Positions 1 through 8,706 of a stretch of 64,000 bases of DNA are shown one piece after another. Positions within the stretch are counted from its first letter, which is position 1, and every line of letters starts with the position of its first letter. The position numbers and the translations under genes are program-made. Origin of the DNA: Paenibacillus illinoisensis NBRC 15959 (GTDB lineage Bacteria; Bacillota; Bacilli; Paenibacillales; Paenibacillaceae); the NCBI RefSeq assembly GCF_004000925.1, contig NZ_BIME01000009.1, positions 186,001 through 250,000 on the forward strand. The letters are read 5' to 3'. The notes under the pieces are model-generated. The model saw only the letters and a program-made list of their open reading frames with translations. It was not told the DNA's origin and searched no databases.

Positions 1-399
1 TCGCTCGCCCAATGGTTTCTGATCAGTTATCTGATCTCGGGAGCAAGCTTGTTACTTATGCCCATGTTTCCTAATCTGTACATCGCTATTGCCTGTTCGT
101 TCCTGTTAATGCTGGGGCTTACCCTCGTTAATGTACCTTTGGTTACCTCGATTCTTCTATCCACACCGGAGGAAAAGAGAGGGCGTGTCATGAACAGCAT
201 GGGGGTCTTAATGAGCGGACTCAGCAATCCACTCGGTTTATTGCTTGGAGGGTGGTTCATTGAAACGTATAATCCATCCTGGGTGTACATGGGGATCGGT
301 GTATTTGTAGTGATTATGGGCTTAACCAGCCTGTTCATACATCCTTTTCGAGAGGAGCAGGGTACACATAGCAGGACACAGAAAGCGGTCGATTTATGA
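1..399 (+). CDS. MFS transporter, C-terminal part (5' truncated by window edge)
   Basis: The reading frame is open from the first base and ends at TGA 397-399, so only the last ~132 residues are present. They are strongly hydrophobic, with about three to four membrane segments (around residues 10-45, 75-95 and 98-115) separated by a charged cytoplasmic loop (TPEEKRGRVMNSMGV). That loop has the pattern of the major facilitator loop preceding the last helices. It is probably a drug or metabolite exporter of the plasma membrane. The substrate cannot be read from this fragment, and the start lies outside the window. Confidence 0.75.
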   Translation, partial: SLAQWFLISYLISGASLLLMPMFPNLYIAIACSFLLMLGLTLVNVPLVTSILLSTPEEKRGRVMNSMGVLMSGLSNPLGLLLGGWFIETYNPSWVYMGIGVFVVIMGLTSLFIHPFREEQGTHSRTQKAVDL

Positions 400-687
400 C
401 CTTTGCCAAGGTGGGTCAAGTCAAAAAAAGAAGTAAGCTGCTAAAGCTGCGTATGCGGTTTTTTGGGTGGTTCGCGTTTCTTTTACTGAACGGAAAAGGA
501 GTTGTGATTACTTATTTGAATACAGCATGTACAGGGGAATGGGCTGTTGAGCCAGACTCGTGGTTTACAAGTGAGTACAGACGGTTTAAGATGGCGTGAG
601 CCGTTTAAGGTATATAACAATAGGATTAAGTATTACAATATAACGGTATGTTGACTAGATGATATCTAATGAAAAGAGGGATAAGAT

Positions 688-1320
688 ATGAAAGTTGCGA
701 TTTTTGGAGCGACTGGAACGATTGGAAAGACAATACTGTGGGAGCTTATGGACCGTGGTCATGAAGTGACTGCGATTGTGCGTGATCCGTCCAAAGTGGA
801 AATGGTTCATGAACGTCTGCGTGTGGAAAAGGGAGATTTGTTGAACCCGGATCAGGTAGCCGATTATACAGCAGGCCAGGAAGCTGTCGTAAGTGCCTAT
901 GGTCCGAAATTCGGAGAAGAAGAGGAGCTGCTGGAAGTTACACGTTCACTGATTGAGGGTGTTCGCCGCGGCAAAGCCAGCCGTCTGGTTGTCGTTGGCG
1001 GAGCTGGCAGCTTGCTGACCGATTCCGGTGAGATGCTGATGGATACCCCTGGATTTCCGGAGGAAGTTAGAACCCTGGCTAAGGCACATGTGGATGCTTA
1101 TGGCTTAATCGAGGAATCGGATATCCACTGGACGTATATGAGCCCAGCGGCAACAATCACATCCGGACCGCGGACAGGCCATTTCCGGATCGGGATGAAT
1201 CGTTTGGTCACCGATGATCTGGGAGAGAGCACGATCTCGGTTGGCGACTTTGCTGCGGCATTGGTGGATGAGCTTGATGATCCGCAGTTTATTGGTTCCC
1301 GTTTTACGGTAGCTTATTAA
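688..1320 (+). CDS. NAD(P)-binding oxidoreductase (atypical SDR, NmrA/YwnB-like)
   Basis: This 210-residue protein opens with a Rossmann signature (FGATGTIGKTI, residues 6-16). It continues as an atypical short-chain dehydrogenase of the NAD(P)H-binding type: an acidic/basic second strand (VRDPSKVE), then VVVGGAGSL near residue 105. The classical YxxxK pair is not obvious, as is usual in NmrA/BVR-B-like members that bind dinucleotide as sensors or flavin/quinone reductases. AGAGGGATAAGAT precedes the ATG. It stands alone between the MFS gene and nnrD; the physiological substrate is unknown. Confidence 0.8.
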   Translation: MKVAIFGATGTIGKTILWELMDRGHEVTAIVRDPSKVEMVHERLRVEKGDLLNPDQVADYTAGQEAVVSAYGPKFGEEEELLEVTRSLIEGVRRGKASRLVVVGGAGSLLTDSGEMLMDTPGFPEEVRTLAKAHVDAYGLIEESDIHWTYMSPAATITSGPRTGHFRIGMNRLVTDDLGESTISVGDFAAALVDELDDPQFIGSRFTVAY

Positions 1321-1399
1321 GGGAAAGTGTGCCGGGAGCTAGTAGAATCGAATGATGCCAAACGCAGAATGAGAAGTTACTCACCGGGAGGGATGAACC

Positions 1400-3073
1400 T
1401 TGTTTATCGTCACCGCTGAACAGATGCGAGCTGTAGATGAGCACACCATCCATAAGCTGGGCATTCCTGCTGCGAGTCTAATGGAGAACGCGGGCAGAGC
1501 CATAGCGGAGGAAGTTATCACCTTGTGCCGGGAAGAGGTTGCGGGCAGTAGGGTTGTTGAGCACAAAAGGCGCCGGGAGCAGGGAGAGGCACAGCGGGCA
1601 CACACCGGGCCCGGTGATCGCCAAGGTTCCGGGGGCGACATCATCGCCGATCCGGCGCTGGTGATGGCGCACCCCGCTGATCAGCATTGGTACATGCTGA
1701 TCGGTAAGGGCAATAATGGCGGGGACGGGCTGGTTGCGGCCCGCCATCTGCTTGAAGCGGGGCTCGGCGTGACCTTGATCTACGCCGATGCGCCCGAGTC
1801 ACTGCGGGGCGAAGCCGCCGTGCAGCGGGATGCCGCTGCGCAGCTCGGCATCCCTGCCCTTGTCCACGGCCGTGAAGCCGTGGACTTCAGCCGGTGCACA
1901 GGCATCGTGGATGCACTGCTGGGCACCGGCTCGCAAGGGGCGCCGCGGGGAGCTTACGCGGCGCTGATTGAGGCGGCGAACGACAGCGGCAAGCCGGTCG
2001 TGTCCGCCGATGTGCCAAGCGGGCTGAATGCCGACACCGGGGAGGTATACGAGCCTTGCATTCAAGCCCGGGTGACTGTATGCCTCGCGCTGCTGAAGCG
2101 CGGACTTGTACAGTATCCGGGCGCGACGGCCGCAGGGCGCATCGTGGTGCGCGCCATCGGCATTCCGGCACTGCTTGCGCCGGAGCACGGTCCTTCCGTT
2201 CGTCTGTTGACGAAGGAAGTGATGCGCGGTGCCCTGAAGGTGGATACGGATCGTCTGCGGGCACCTGACGGGCACAAGGGTACCTACGGCCACGTACTGC
2301 TGGCCGCAGGCAGTCTGCCGATGAGCGGCGCAGGTCTGCTCTCGGCCAAGGCTGCGCTGCGCGCTGGCTGCGGACTCGCCACATGGGCGCTACCGGCGGC
2401 ACTGCTGCCGCATGTCATCGGCAGTGTGCCTGAGCTCATGCTCGCAGCCGCCGCAGATGGCGACAGCGGCGAGTGGAACGCGGCTTCCGCCGAAGCCGTG
2501 CTTCGTCTTGCGGAGAGCAGCGACGTGATTGCAGCCGGGCCAGGCCTCGGCCGCTTCGAGGGCGACACCGGCTGGCTGCGCCGCCTGTGGCAGCAGACGG
2601 ATCGCCCGCTCGTCATCGACGCGGACGCCCTCAACATGCTTGCAGACGCGGGCCCATCCGGGCCTCGCGACTGGGGCCAGCGAAGTGCGGCGACCATTCT
2701 GACGCCGCACCCCGGAGAGATGGGCCGCCTGCTGGGCATGCCGACCCTCGAAGTGCAGCGTGACCGAATTGGTCACGCTGCACGGTACGCCCGCGAGCAG
2801 GGCGTGACCCTGGTGCTCAAAGGAGCACGAACGGTCATCGCAACGCCTTCCGGCGAGGCGTACATTAACACCACCGGGCACGCCGGTATGGCAACGGGCG
2901 GCGCCGGGGACGTATTGACCGGCATCATCGCCGGTCTGCTCGCTCAAGGACTCAGCGCGGAGCAGGCAGCCGCTTTTGGTGTATACCTGCACGGCCAGGC
3001 CGCCGAGCAGGCTGCTCAGCGGCGCGGCGACCCGGCGTCTCTGCTGGCAGGAGACATCATTGACGCCCTGTGA
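1400..3073 (+). CDS. nnrD: Bifunctional NAD(P)H-hydrate epimerase / ADP-dependent dehydratase
   Basis: This enzyme repairs damaged NAD(P)H hydrates. The N-terminal YjeF_N epimerase domain (residues ~1-225) has MENAGRA near 28 and GKGNNGGDG at 102-110. The C-terminal ribokinase-like dehydratase (~270-557) has HKGTYGHVLL, TPHPGEMGRLLG and TGGAGDVLTGI near 497. The start is TTG at 1400, chosen because GGAGG at 1387-1391 sits 8 nt upstream and the next residues match the family. Residues ~51-97, between the first helix and GKGNNGGDG, form an extra basic, low-complexity stretch where the family normally has only a few residues. The gene is far richer in GC than its neighbours. A terminator follows at 3152. 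Confidence 0.92.
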   Translation: MFIVTAEQMRAVDEHTIHKLGIPAASLMENAGRAIAEEVITLCREEVAGSRVVEHKRRREQGEAQRAHTGPGDRQGSGGDIIADPALVMAHPADQHWYMLIGKGNNGGDGLVAARHLLEAGLGVTLIYADAPESLRGEAAVQRDAAAQLGIPALVHGREAVDFSRCTGIVDALLGTGSQGAPRGAYAALIEAANDSGKPVVSADVPSGLNADTGEVYEPCIQARVTVCLALLKRGLVQYPGATAAGRIVVRAIGIPALLAPEHGPSVRLLTKEVMRGALKVDTDRLRAPDGHKGTYGHVLLAAGSLPMSGAGLLSAKAALRAGCGLATWALPAALLPHVIGSVPELMLAAAADGDSGEWNAASAEAVLRLAESSDVIAAGPGLGRFEGDTGWLRRLWQQTDRPLVIDADALNMLADAGPSGPRDWGQRSAATILTPHPGEMGRLLGMPTLEVQRDRIGHAARYAREQGVTLVLKGARTVIATPSGEAYINTTGHAGMATGGAGDVLTGIIAGLLAQGLSAEQAAAFGVYLHGQAAEQAAQRRGDPASLLAGDIIDAL

Positions 3074-3151
3074 TACTCTTCGCTGAGAGAGCCTTAACCT
3101 GCGTGAACTGAATAATATACTCGAAATTCATCTGTGCAATAGACTAACCCG

Positions 3152-3198
3152 AAAAGGCAAAGAAAAGATCAGTGAGATGATCTCTTCTTTGCCTTTTT
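3152..3198. terminator. Intrinsic terminator between nnrD and the gamma-glutamyltransferase gene
   Basis: A long stem (AAAAGGCAAAGAA with TTCTTTGCCTTTT plus inner GATCA/TGATC) has T-runs available on both strands. It lies between two convergent genes, so it probably serves both. Confidence 0.8.
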
Positions 3199-3357
3199 AT
3201 CTGGTTATCTTGTGCAGTAAGGATGATAGCGTTTATAGATGATCAGCCATCCTCTATATATCAACGGTTTCTCCTGCCGCCGAAGCAAATGGTCAGCTTA
3301 CGGTTGCTTCTGCCTACGATACTGCTCACCAAAAATTCTGTTTTAAGCTGAGCTGTA

Positions 3358-5052
3358 TTACCATGCAGCCACCGATCCGTCTGTCCGGCTTTCGGTGCCA
3401 GCGCATAGTACCCCGCTGCCTGGGTCACGCCATATAATCTGGCCGCGTCCAAACATGGTAGGGTCGAGAGCAATCTGAATATCATGCCCTTTACGGGCAA
3501 GTGCTTGTGCAATATGCTGCGGAAAGCCGGTCTCCACCAGTATCGTTTTGCCTTTTGTCCACTGCCACCTTGGAGAATCCAGGGCTGCCTGCGGATTCAA
3601 GTGGAAGTCTACTGTGTTCATGACAACCTGCACGTGGCCCTGAGGCTGCATGAAACCGCCCATGACCCCGAATGGGCCAACTGCTTCATCGCCGCGCGTA
3701 AGGAACCCTGGAATGATCGTATGATACGTACGTTTGCCTGGCTCCAGTGCGTTGGCATGATCCGGATCGAGTGAGAAGTTATGACCCCGATTCTGCAGGG
3801 CGATACCTGTTCCCGGTACGACCAGCCCGGAGCCGAAGCCCATATAATTGCTCTGAATGAAGGAAACCATGTTGCCTTCCCCATCAGCCGCAGCGAGGTA
3901 TACCGTACCGCTTCCTTTTGGATCGCCTGCTTCAGGCATGCGTGCCACGTCCCCAATGAGTTTGCGCCGCTCTTCCGCATACGCTTCGGATAGGAGCTCC
4001 TTCACCGTCACGCCCATCTTCCGCTCCTCGGTAATATATTTCTCTCCATCGGCGAATGCGAGTTTCATCGCTTCTAGCTGTCTGTGGTACCCGAGCACGG
4101 ATTCTTTTTCTTCAAAATCGAACCCTTTGAGCAGATTGAGCGCTGAGAGGGCAATCAGTCCCTGACCGTTTGGCGGGATCTCCCAGACATCGTAGCCACG
4201 ATAGGAAACCGAGATGGGATCGACCCATTCAGGCTGAAAGGCCGCCAGGTCGTCTTTGGTCAGGTAGCCGCCATGCTCTGCCATAAACGAATGAATGCGC
4301 TCCGCCAGTTCTCCTTCGTAAAAGTCACGTGCGTTGCTCTCGCCGATTCGGCGAAGTGTAGCCGCGTGATCCGGCGAACGCCACATCTCGCCCGCGGCCG
4401 GAACACGCCCGCCTGGAGCGAATGTCTCAAACCAAGCACGCCCGGCTGCCGCATCGCCCTGGCGTGCATAAATGTCCGCTGCCCGTGCCCAGTGACGGGC
4501 CAGCCCAGGCGCAAGCGGGTAACCTTCTTCCGCGTAGCGGATAGCCGGTTCCAGCGCTTCCGCTAGCGTAAGCCGCCCGAAGCGGCGGCTCAGCTCAGCC
4601 CAGCCTGCCGGTGCGCCAGGCACCGTCACCGGGATGACCCCAAGCTTCGGCATCTCCGAATGGCCTGCCGCCTTGAGCGCCTCAATGGATATGCCCTGAG
4701 GCGCAGGACCGCTGGCATTCAGGCCGTGCAGCTTGCCCTCGGTCCAGACGAGGGCAAAAGCATCGCCCCCAATGCCATTGGACGTTGGCTCCAGCACGGT
4801 GAGCGCAGCAGCCGTTGCGATTGCGGCATCAATGGCGTTGCCGCCTTTTTTTAACACATCCAGACCTGCTTGTGCTGCAAGAGGCTGCGAAGTGGCGACG
4901 ATGCCTTTGTTGGCATAGACGGGCACACGAAAAGAGGGGTACGGTTGATAGAGTGGATCATAGTTCATCAGACGGTTCAGCTCCTTGTCCCAAGATGTCA
5001 GGTTCCGGTATACCGGATGCTTAACTCCTAACCCACTTCGGAACAAGCTCAT
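3358..5052 (-). CDS. Gamma-glutamyltransferase family protein (YwrD-like)
   Basis: This 564-residue Ntn-hydrolase of the gamma-glutamyltranspeptidase family would cleave gamma-glutamyl bonds (glutathione, poly-gamma-glutamate or cephalosporin-like amides). Visible family features are KKGGNAIDAAIA (~68-79), SNGIGGDAF (~91-99) and the self-processing region GSGTVYLAAADGEG at ~380-393, where Thr383 is the expected nucleophile exposed by autocleavage. C-terminal GGFMQPQGHVQV also fits. No signal peptide is seen, as in YwrD-type cytosolic members. ATG 5052 has AGGAG 4 nt upstream; ATG 4968 (MNYDPLYQ) with AAGGAG 12 nt upstream is an alternative start. It lies 108 nt downstream of the SDR gene on the same strand. 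Confidence 0.88.
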   Translation of the reverse strand: MSLFRSGLGVKHPVYRNLTSWDKELNRLMNYDPLYQPYPSFRVPVYANKGIVATSQPLAAQAGLDVLKKGGNAIDAAIATAAALTVLEPTSNGIGGDAFALVWTEGKLHGLNASGPAPQGISIEALKAAGHSEMPKLGVIPVTVPGAPAGWAELSRRFGRLTLAEALEPAIRYAEEGYPLAPGLARHWARAADIYARQGDAAAGRAWFETFAPGGRVPAAGEMWRSPDHAATLRRIGESNARDFYEGELAERIHSFMAEHGGYLTKDDLAAFQPEWVDPISVSYRGYDVWEIPPNGQGLIALSALNLLKGFDFEEKESVLGYHRQLEAMKLAFADGEKYITEERKMGVTVKELLSEAYAEERRKLIGDVARMPEAGDPKGSGTVYLAAADGEGNMVSFIQSNYMGFGSGLVVPGTGIALQNRGHNFSLDPDHANALEPGKRTYHTIIPGFLTRGDEAVGPFGVMGGFMQPQGHVQVVMNTVDFHLNPQAALDSPRWQWTKGKTILVETGFPQHIAQALARKGHDIQIALDPTMFGRGQIIWRDPGSGVLCAGTESRTDGSVAAW

Positions 5053-5160
5053 GATTCTCCTGCTGAATTGCCAAATTCAACCTGACATGGACGATAAATC
5101 GGTTAAGTAAGTACACCATATTTTTGCTTAATACCTATTGGTTTTCACTAACACTTGACC

Positions 5161-6060
5161 TTAGGTGGTCACCATATCGCCGCCGTTGATATGGATGCAC
5201 TCACCGGTTACGTACGAAGAATCACGCGATGCGAGATAGACATAGGCCGCTGCCAGTTCATATGGCTGGCCAGCACGACCCATCGGCGTTTCAGTTCCAA
5301 ATACCTGCACATCTTCAGCAGAGAAGCTGGAGGGAATGAGAGGGGTCCAGATTGGACCTGGAGCCACACAATTGACCCGAATTCCCTGAGAAGCCAGCGA
5401 TTTGGCGAGTACGCGTGTCAGAGAGACAACAGCCCCTTTGGTGGAGGAGTAATCAATCAGCTGCACATTGCCTTTATAGGCTGTAATGGAAGCGGTGTTG
5501 ATGATGGAAGCCCCTTTGCACATGTGCGGGAGGGCGGCCTGAATCAGAAAAAAATAGGAGAACACATTGGTTTGAAATGTGTGGTAGAGCTGTTCTTCCG
5601 TAATGTCGACAATGCTCGGCTGCACATACTGCACCGCGTGATTGTTGACCAGAATGTCTATTTTCCCGAAGGTTTCCATTGTAGAACGAATGACAGCATC
5701 ACAGTTTTTCTTCAGCCGAAGGTCGATCTCAATGAGCAGACAGCGCTGGCCCAGCTCTACAATACGATCCCGAGTCCACTCGGCATCCGTCCGTTCATAC
5801 AGGTAAACAATGACAATATCTGCACCTTCCTTGGCATAAGCAATGGCTGCGGCTCTGCCGATTCCACTGTCCCCACCCGTAATGATGGCCACTTTGCCAT
5901 CCAGTTTGCAGCTGCCGATATATGCCGGATCCTCGCTAATGGGCTCAGGTACCATGAGTGTTTCCAGACCTGGCTGCCGGTCTTGGTGCTGGGGTGGAAA
6001 TGCCAATTTTTGCTCTTTGCAGACCGTCTTCTCACCATAAAAAGGGTAGACAGGATTCAT
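5161..6060 (-). CDS. Short-chain dehydrogenase, general stress protein 39 (YdaD/YhdF) type
   Basis: This 299-residue classical SDR has an N-terminal extension (FPPQHQDRQPG) typical of the GSP39/YhxC group. The cofactor motif TGGDSGIG lies at 61-68, the structural NNxx motif reads NNHA at 139-142 (usually NNAA/NNAG), and the catalytic set is Ser191, Tyr204 and Lys208 (YSSTK). The C-terminal GECIHINGG is canonical. In Bacillus such enzymes belong to the general stress regulon and their substrate is unsettled. AGGAGG precedes the start by about 11 nt. It is transcribed divergently from fosB and may be read through into the downstream gamma-glutamyltransferase gene. Confidence 0.9.
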   Translation of the reverse strand: MNPVYPFYGEKTVCKEQKLAFPPQHQDRQPGLETLMVPEPISEDPAYIGSCKLDGKVAIITGGDSGIGRAAAIAYAKEGADIVIVYLYERTDAEWTRDRIVELGQRCLLIEIDLRLKKNCDAVIRSTMETFGKIDILVNNHAVQYVQPSIVDITEEQLYHTFQTNVFSYFFLIQAALPHMCKGASIINTASITAYKGNVQLIDYSSTKGAVVSLTRVLAKSLASQGIRVNCVAPGPIWTPLIPSSFSAEDVQVFGTETPMGRAGQPYELAAAYVYLASRDSSYVTGECIHINGGDMVTT

Positions 6061-6215
6061 TCGCTTTGCATCCTCCTCGAGCTTTCATTGATATGCCTAA
6101 GCTATGCGTTCGCCCAGAAGAAGGTGCGGTGAGAGAAGAAGTCATTTGTTTTTTGAAGGAGAAATATACCATAATAAGGATGTAGTAATCAAAATAGTGG
6201 AGGTGTCAGGAGCGA

Positions 6216-6635
6216 GTGAATATACAGGGAATTAATCATCTGTGCTTTTCCGTATCCAATCTGGAACGATCCATTACCTTTTATGAGCAGGCTCTCGGTG
6301 CCCGAATTCAAGTGAAGGGCAACAAGCTGGCCTATTTTGACCTGGCTGGTCTCTGGATCGCTTTGAATCAGGAGGATGTTATTCGCAATTATACGGAACG
6401 AACCTATACACATATTGCCTTCACTGTGAAAGAAGAGGAGTTTGATAAGTCTGTGCAAGAGCTAAAGGCAGCAGGGGCTGATATTCTTCCTGGCAGAGCG
6501 CGCGATCCCAGAGATGCAAGGTCTGTTTATTTTACCGATCCCGATGGTCATCTGTTCGAACTGCACACAGGCACCATGAAACAAAGACTGGATTATTATC
6601 GTGAAGATAAACCACATATGACTTTTTATACGTAA
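6216..6635 (+). CDS. fosB: Metallothiol transferase FosB (fosfomycin resistance family)
   Basis: This 139-residue vicinal-oxygen-chelate protein is very close to Bacillus FosB, which opens the fosfomycin epoxide with bacillithiol using a divalent metal. Metal ligands are His8 (GINHLCFSVSNL), His67-equivalent (YTHIAFTV) and Glu (HLFELHTGT). RARDPRDARSVYFTDPDGH and the C-terminal DYYREDKPHM are family hallmarks. The start is GTG at 6216, with TGGAGGTG 10 nt upstream. It is an intrinsic chromosomal gene in many bacilli; nothing around it suggests recent mobility. Confidence 0.93.
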   Translation: MNIQGINHLCFSVSNLERSITFYEQALGARIQVKGNKLAYFDLAGLWIALNQEDVIRNYTERTYTHIAFTVKEEEFDKSVQELKAAGADILPGRARDPRDARSVYFTDPDGHLFELHTGTMKQRLDYYREDKPHMTFYT

Positions 6636-6771
6636 AAATGGATCAGAGAATCCATGAAGAGGAATAACTTACATGAGTATTGTGTAAACAATGGAATTTC
6701 CTGTAATATGGACAAATATACCTTAATTTACCACCGTTAAATACTTTTGTTCATTCCCAAGGAGGTTTGTC

Positions 6772-8589
6772 ATGCTTCAGTTTCCCAAACCGGATGTAGA
6801 GCAGTATTTCCAGACGTATCGCATTTCGCACTTTGCCGTATCGGCTGACGAGAAACGTTTGTTTTTTGACAGCAATCTAAACGGTGAGCCGAATATTTGG
6901 GCGATGGATCTGCCGGGTGGTTACCCGTATCCCTTGACGTATTTGAACCAGAGCAGTCAGTTTATCAAGCCTGATCCGCTTGGACGCCATATTCTCACGG
7001 GGTTTGATCGGGACGGCGATGAGAACTACCATCTATATGCGCTTAAACCGGAGGGTGGCGTGCCGCTGCCCATTGTGCCTGCAGAGCCGAATGACCGCTG
7101 TTATTTCTCGGAGTTGTCCGAGGATGGACAGCGACTGTATTACGTGACGAGTGCGGGAAACCCGAATTATCTCAATTCACGTCGACGCGACCTGGAGACA
7201 GGCGAGGATGTGCTGTTGTACAGCGGGGAAGAGGCGACGAGCTATTTGGTTGCGATAAGTCCCGACGAGAAGAGCTTCGTCATTGTGAAAATGTATTCCA
7301 ATACGTATCAGACAGCGCACCTGCACTTGGAAGGGGAGATTATATCCATTCTGCCCGATTCGGAGAGACAGAGCCAGGTATCCGAAATTCTATTTGCAGA
7401 TGACCATCGCCTTTTGCTCGTCACCAATGATAAGGAAGAATATTCTTATGTGGCTGAATTTAGACTGGATACCCGCGAGTTCCGACCTTTGTGCAAAATT
7501 GAAGGGGAGGACGTGGAGATGATTCGCTGGCATAAGGCATCGGAGACATTGTACTTCTGGACGCTTACAGGTACAGAAAACCGAATGTACATCCTGGGCA
7601 AAGATGCTGAGCAGCCGCGTCGCCTCGACATGCCTTTGGATACGGTAGAACAGACGCGCGTAACCAAAGCGGGCAATGTGTACATTCTTGGCCGGGGTGC
7701 GATTCAGCCGCATAATATCTACCGTTTGCCTGCGGGGAGTGATTCTTGGGAATCACTAACGGCCAACCGGGTGACAGGACTTGATCCGGATGATCTGGTC
7801 TATCCTGATCTGGTTCGGTACAACTCCTATGATGGGCTGGAGATTGAGGCACTTTTCTTTAAAGCCAAGCCGGAGCAGGCCAACGGTTATTCGGTGTTCT
7901 GGCCGCATGGTGGACCACAGGCCTCGGAAGCCAAGTTTTTTCGGCCGATGTTCCAGCTGATGCTGGCACAGGGCTATCATATTTTTGCGCCAAACTTCCG
8001 TGGAAGCACCGGGTATGGTGCCGAGTTTGTGAAGATGGTAGAGAGGGACTGGGGCGAGGGGCCAAGGCTTGACTGTGTTGCCGGCATAAATTGGCTGTTT
8101 GACCAAGGCATCTCCTCACCGGATCGCCTGTTTGTGGTTGGAGGCAGTTATGGCGGGTACATGACGCTGCTGCTTGCGGGTCGCCATCCCGAGCTGTTCC
8201 GGGCAGCAGTCGATATCTTTGGACCAAGCAACCTGTTTACGTTCCTGGAATCCGTCCCTGAGGATTGGAAACCGATGATGGATAACTGGCTCGGTGACCC
8301 CGTTCGCGACCGTGAGCGGTTAACGAAGGACTCGCCTATCACTTACCTTGACCAGATGGTAAACCCGATGCTGGTCATTCAAGGCGCGAATGATCCAAGG
8401 GTTGTGAAGGCCGAATCGGATCAGATCGTGGCGGCTCTCCAGGATAAGGGCGTAGACGTGGAGTATATCGTATTGGACGATGAGGGTCATGGCTTCTCCC
8501 GAAAGACGAATGAGATCCTTGTGTATCGACGGATGCTGGAGTTTCTGCAGAAGCATCAGGAAGCGCCTGTAACGCAGGCCCAAGCTTAA
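6772..8589 (+). CDS. S9 family prolyl oligopeptidase / acylaminoacyl-peptidase
   Basis: This 605-residue cytoplasmic serine peptidase consists of an N-terminal beta-propeller (~1-340, repeated SPDEK/DG blades) and a C-terminal alpha/beta-hydrolase domain. The catalytic serine is in GGSYGGYM (~residue 460), the Asp is in GANDPRVV (~539) and the His is in DEGHGF (~573). HGGPQ earlier in the domain forms the oxyanion region. The family removes dipeptides or acylated residues from short peptides. A strong RBS (CAAGGAGG) precedes ATG. The gene stands alone and ends in a bidirectional terminator at 8625. Confidence 0.92.
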   Translation: MLQFPKPDVEQYFQTYRISHFAVSADEKRLFFDSNLNGEPNIWAMDLPGGYPYPLTYLNQSSQFIKPDPLGRHILTGFDRDGDENYHLYALKPEGGVPLPIVPAEPNDRCYFSELSEDGQRLYYVTSAGNPNYLNSRRRDLETGEDVLLYSGEEATSYLVAISPDEKSFVIVKMYSNTYQTAHLHLEGEIISILPDSERQSQVSEILFADDHRLLLVTNDKEEYSYVAEFRLDTREFRPLCKIEGEDVEMIRWHKASETLYFWTLTGTENRMYILGKDAEQPRRLDMPLDTVEQTRVTKAGNVYILGRGAIQPHNIYRLPAGSDSWESLTANRVTGLDPDDLVYPDLVRYNSYDGLEIEALFFKAKPEQANGYSVFWPHGGPQASEAKFFRPMFQLMLAQGYHIFAPNFRGSTGYGAEFVKMVERDWGEGPRLDCVAGINWLFDQGISSPDRLFVVGGSYGGYMTLLLAGRHPELFRAAVDIFGPSNLFTFLESVPEDWKPMMDNWLGDPVRDRERLTKDSPITYLDQMVNPMLVIQGANDPRVVKAESDQIVAALQDKGVDVEYIVLDDEGHGFSRKTNEILVYRRMLEFLQKHQEAPVTQAQA

Positions 8590-8624
8590 CTTATCGTTTA
8601 ACAATTTAGTTAGCAAGACAGGAT

Positions 8625-8672
8625 AAAAAACGACCGAAGCAGGGGCAGTCCCTGATTTCGGCCGTTTTTTTG
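8625..8672. terminator. Bidirectional terminator between S9 peptidase and APH-like genes
   Basis: Stem AAAAAACGACCGAA...TTCGGCCGTTTTTTT with an inner GGGGCAGTCCC hairpin lies between convergent genes, with T-runs in both directions. Confidence 0.85.
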
Positions 8673-8706
8673 GTTTATTCTTATTCGTTGCATCAGATCG
8701 GTTGCT

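Noticed and set aside
396-599. Frame overlapping the MFS stop (67 residues)
   Set aside because: No ribosome site, no family, odd composition; overlaps the end of a real gene.
1799-2992. Long minus-strand frames opposite nnrD
   Set aside because: Shadows of the GC-rich coding strand.
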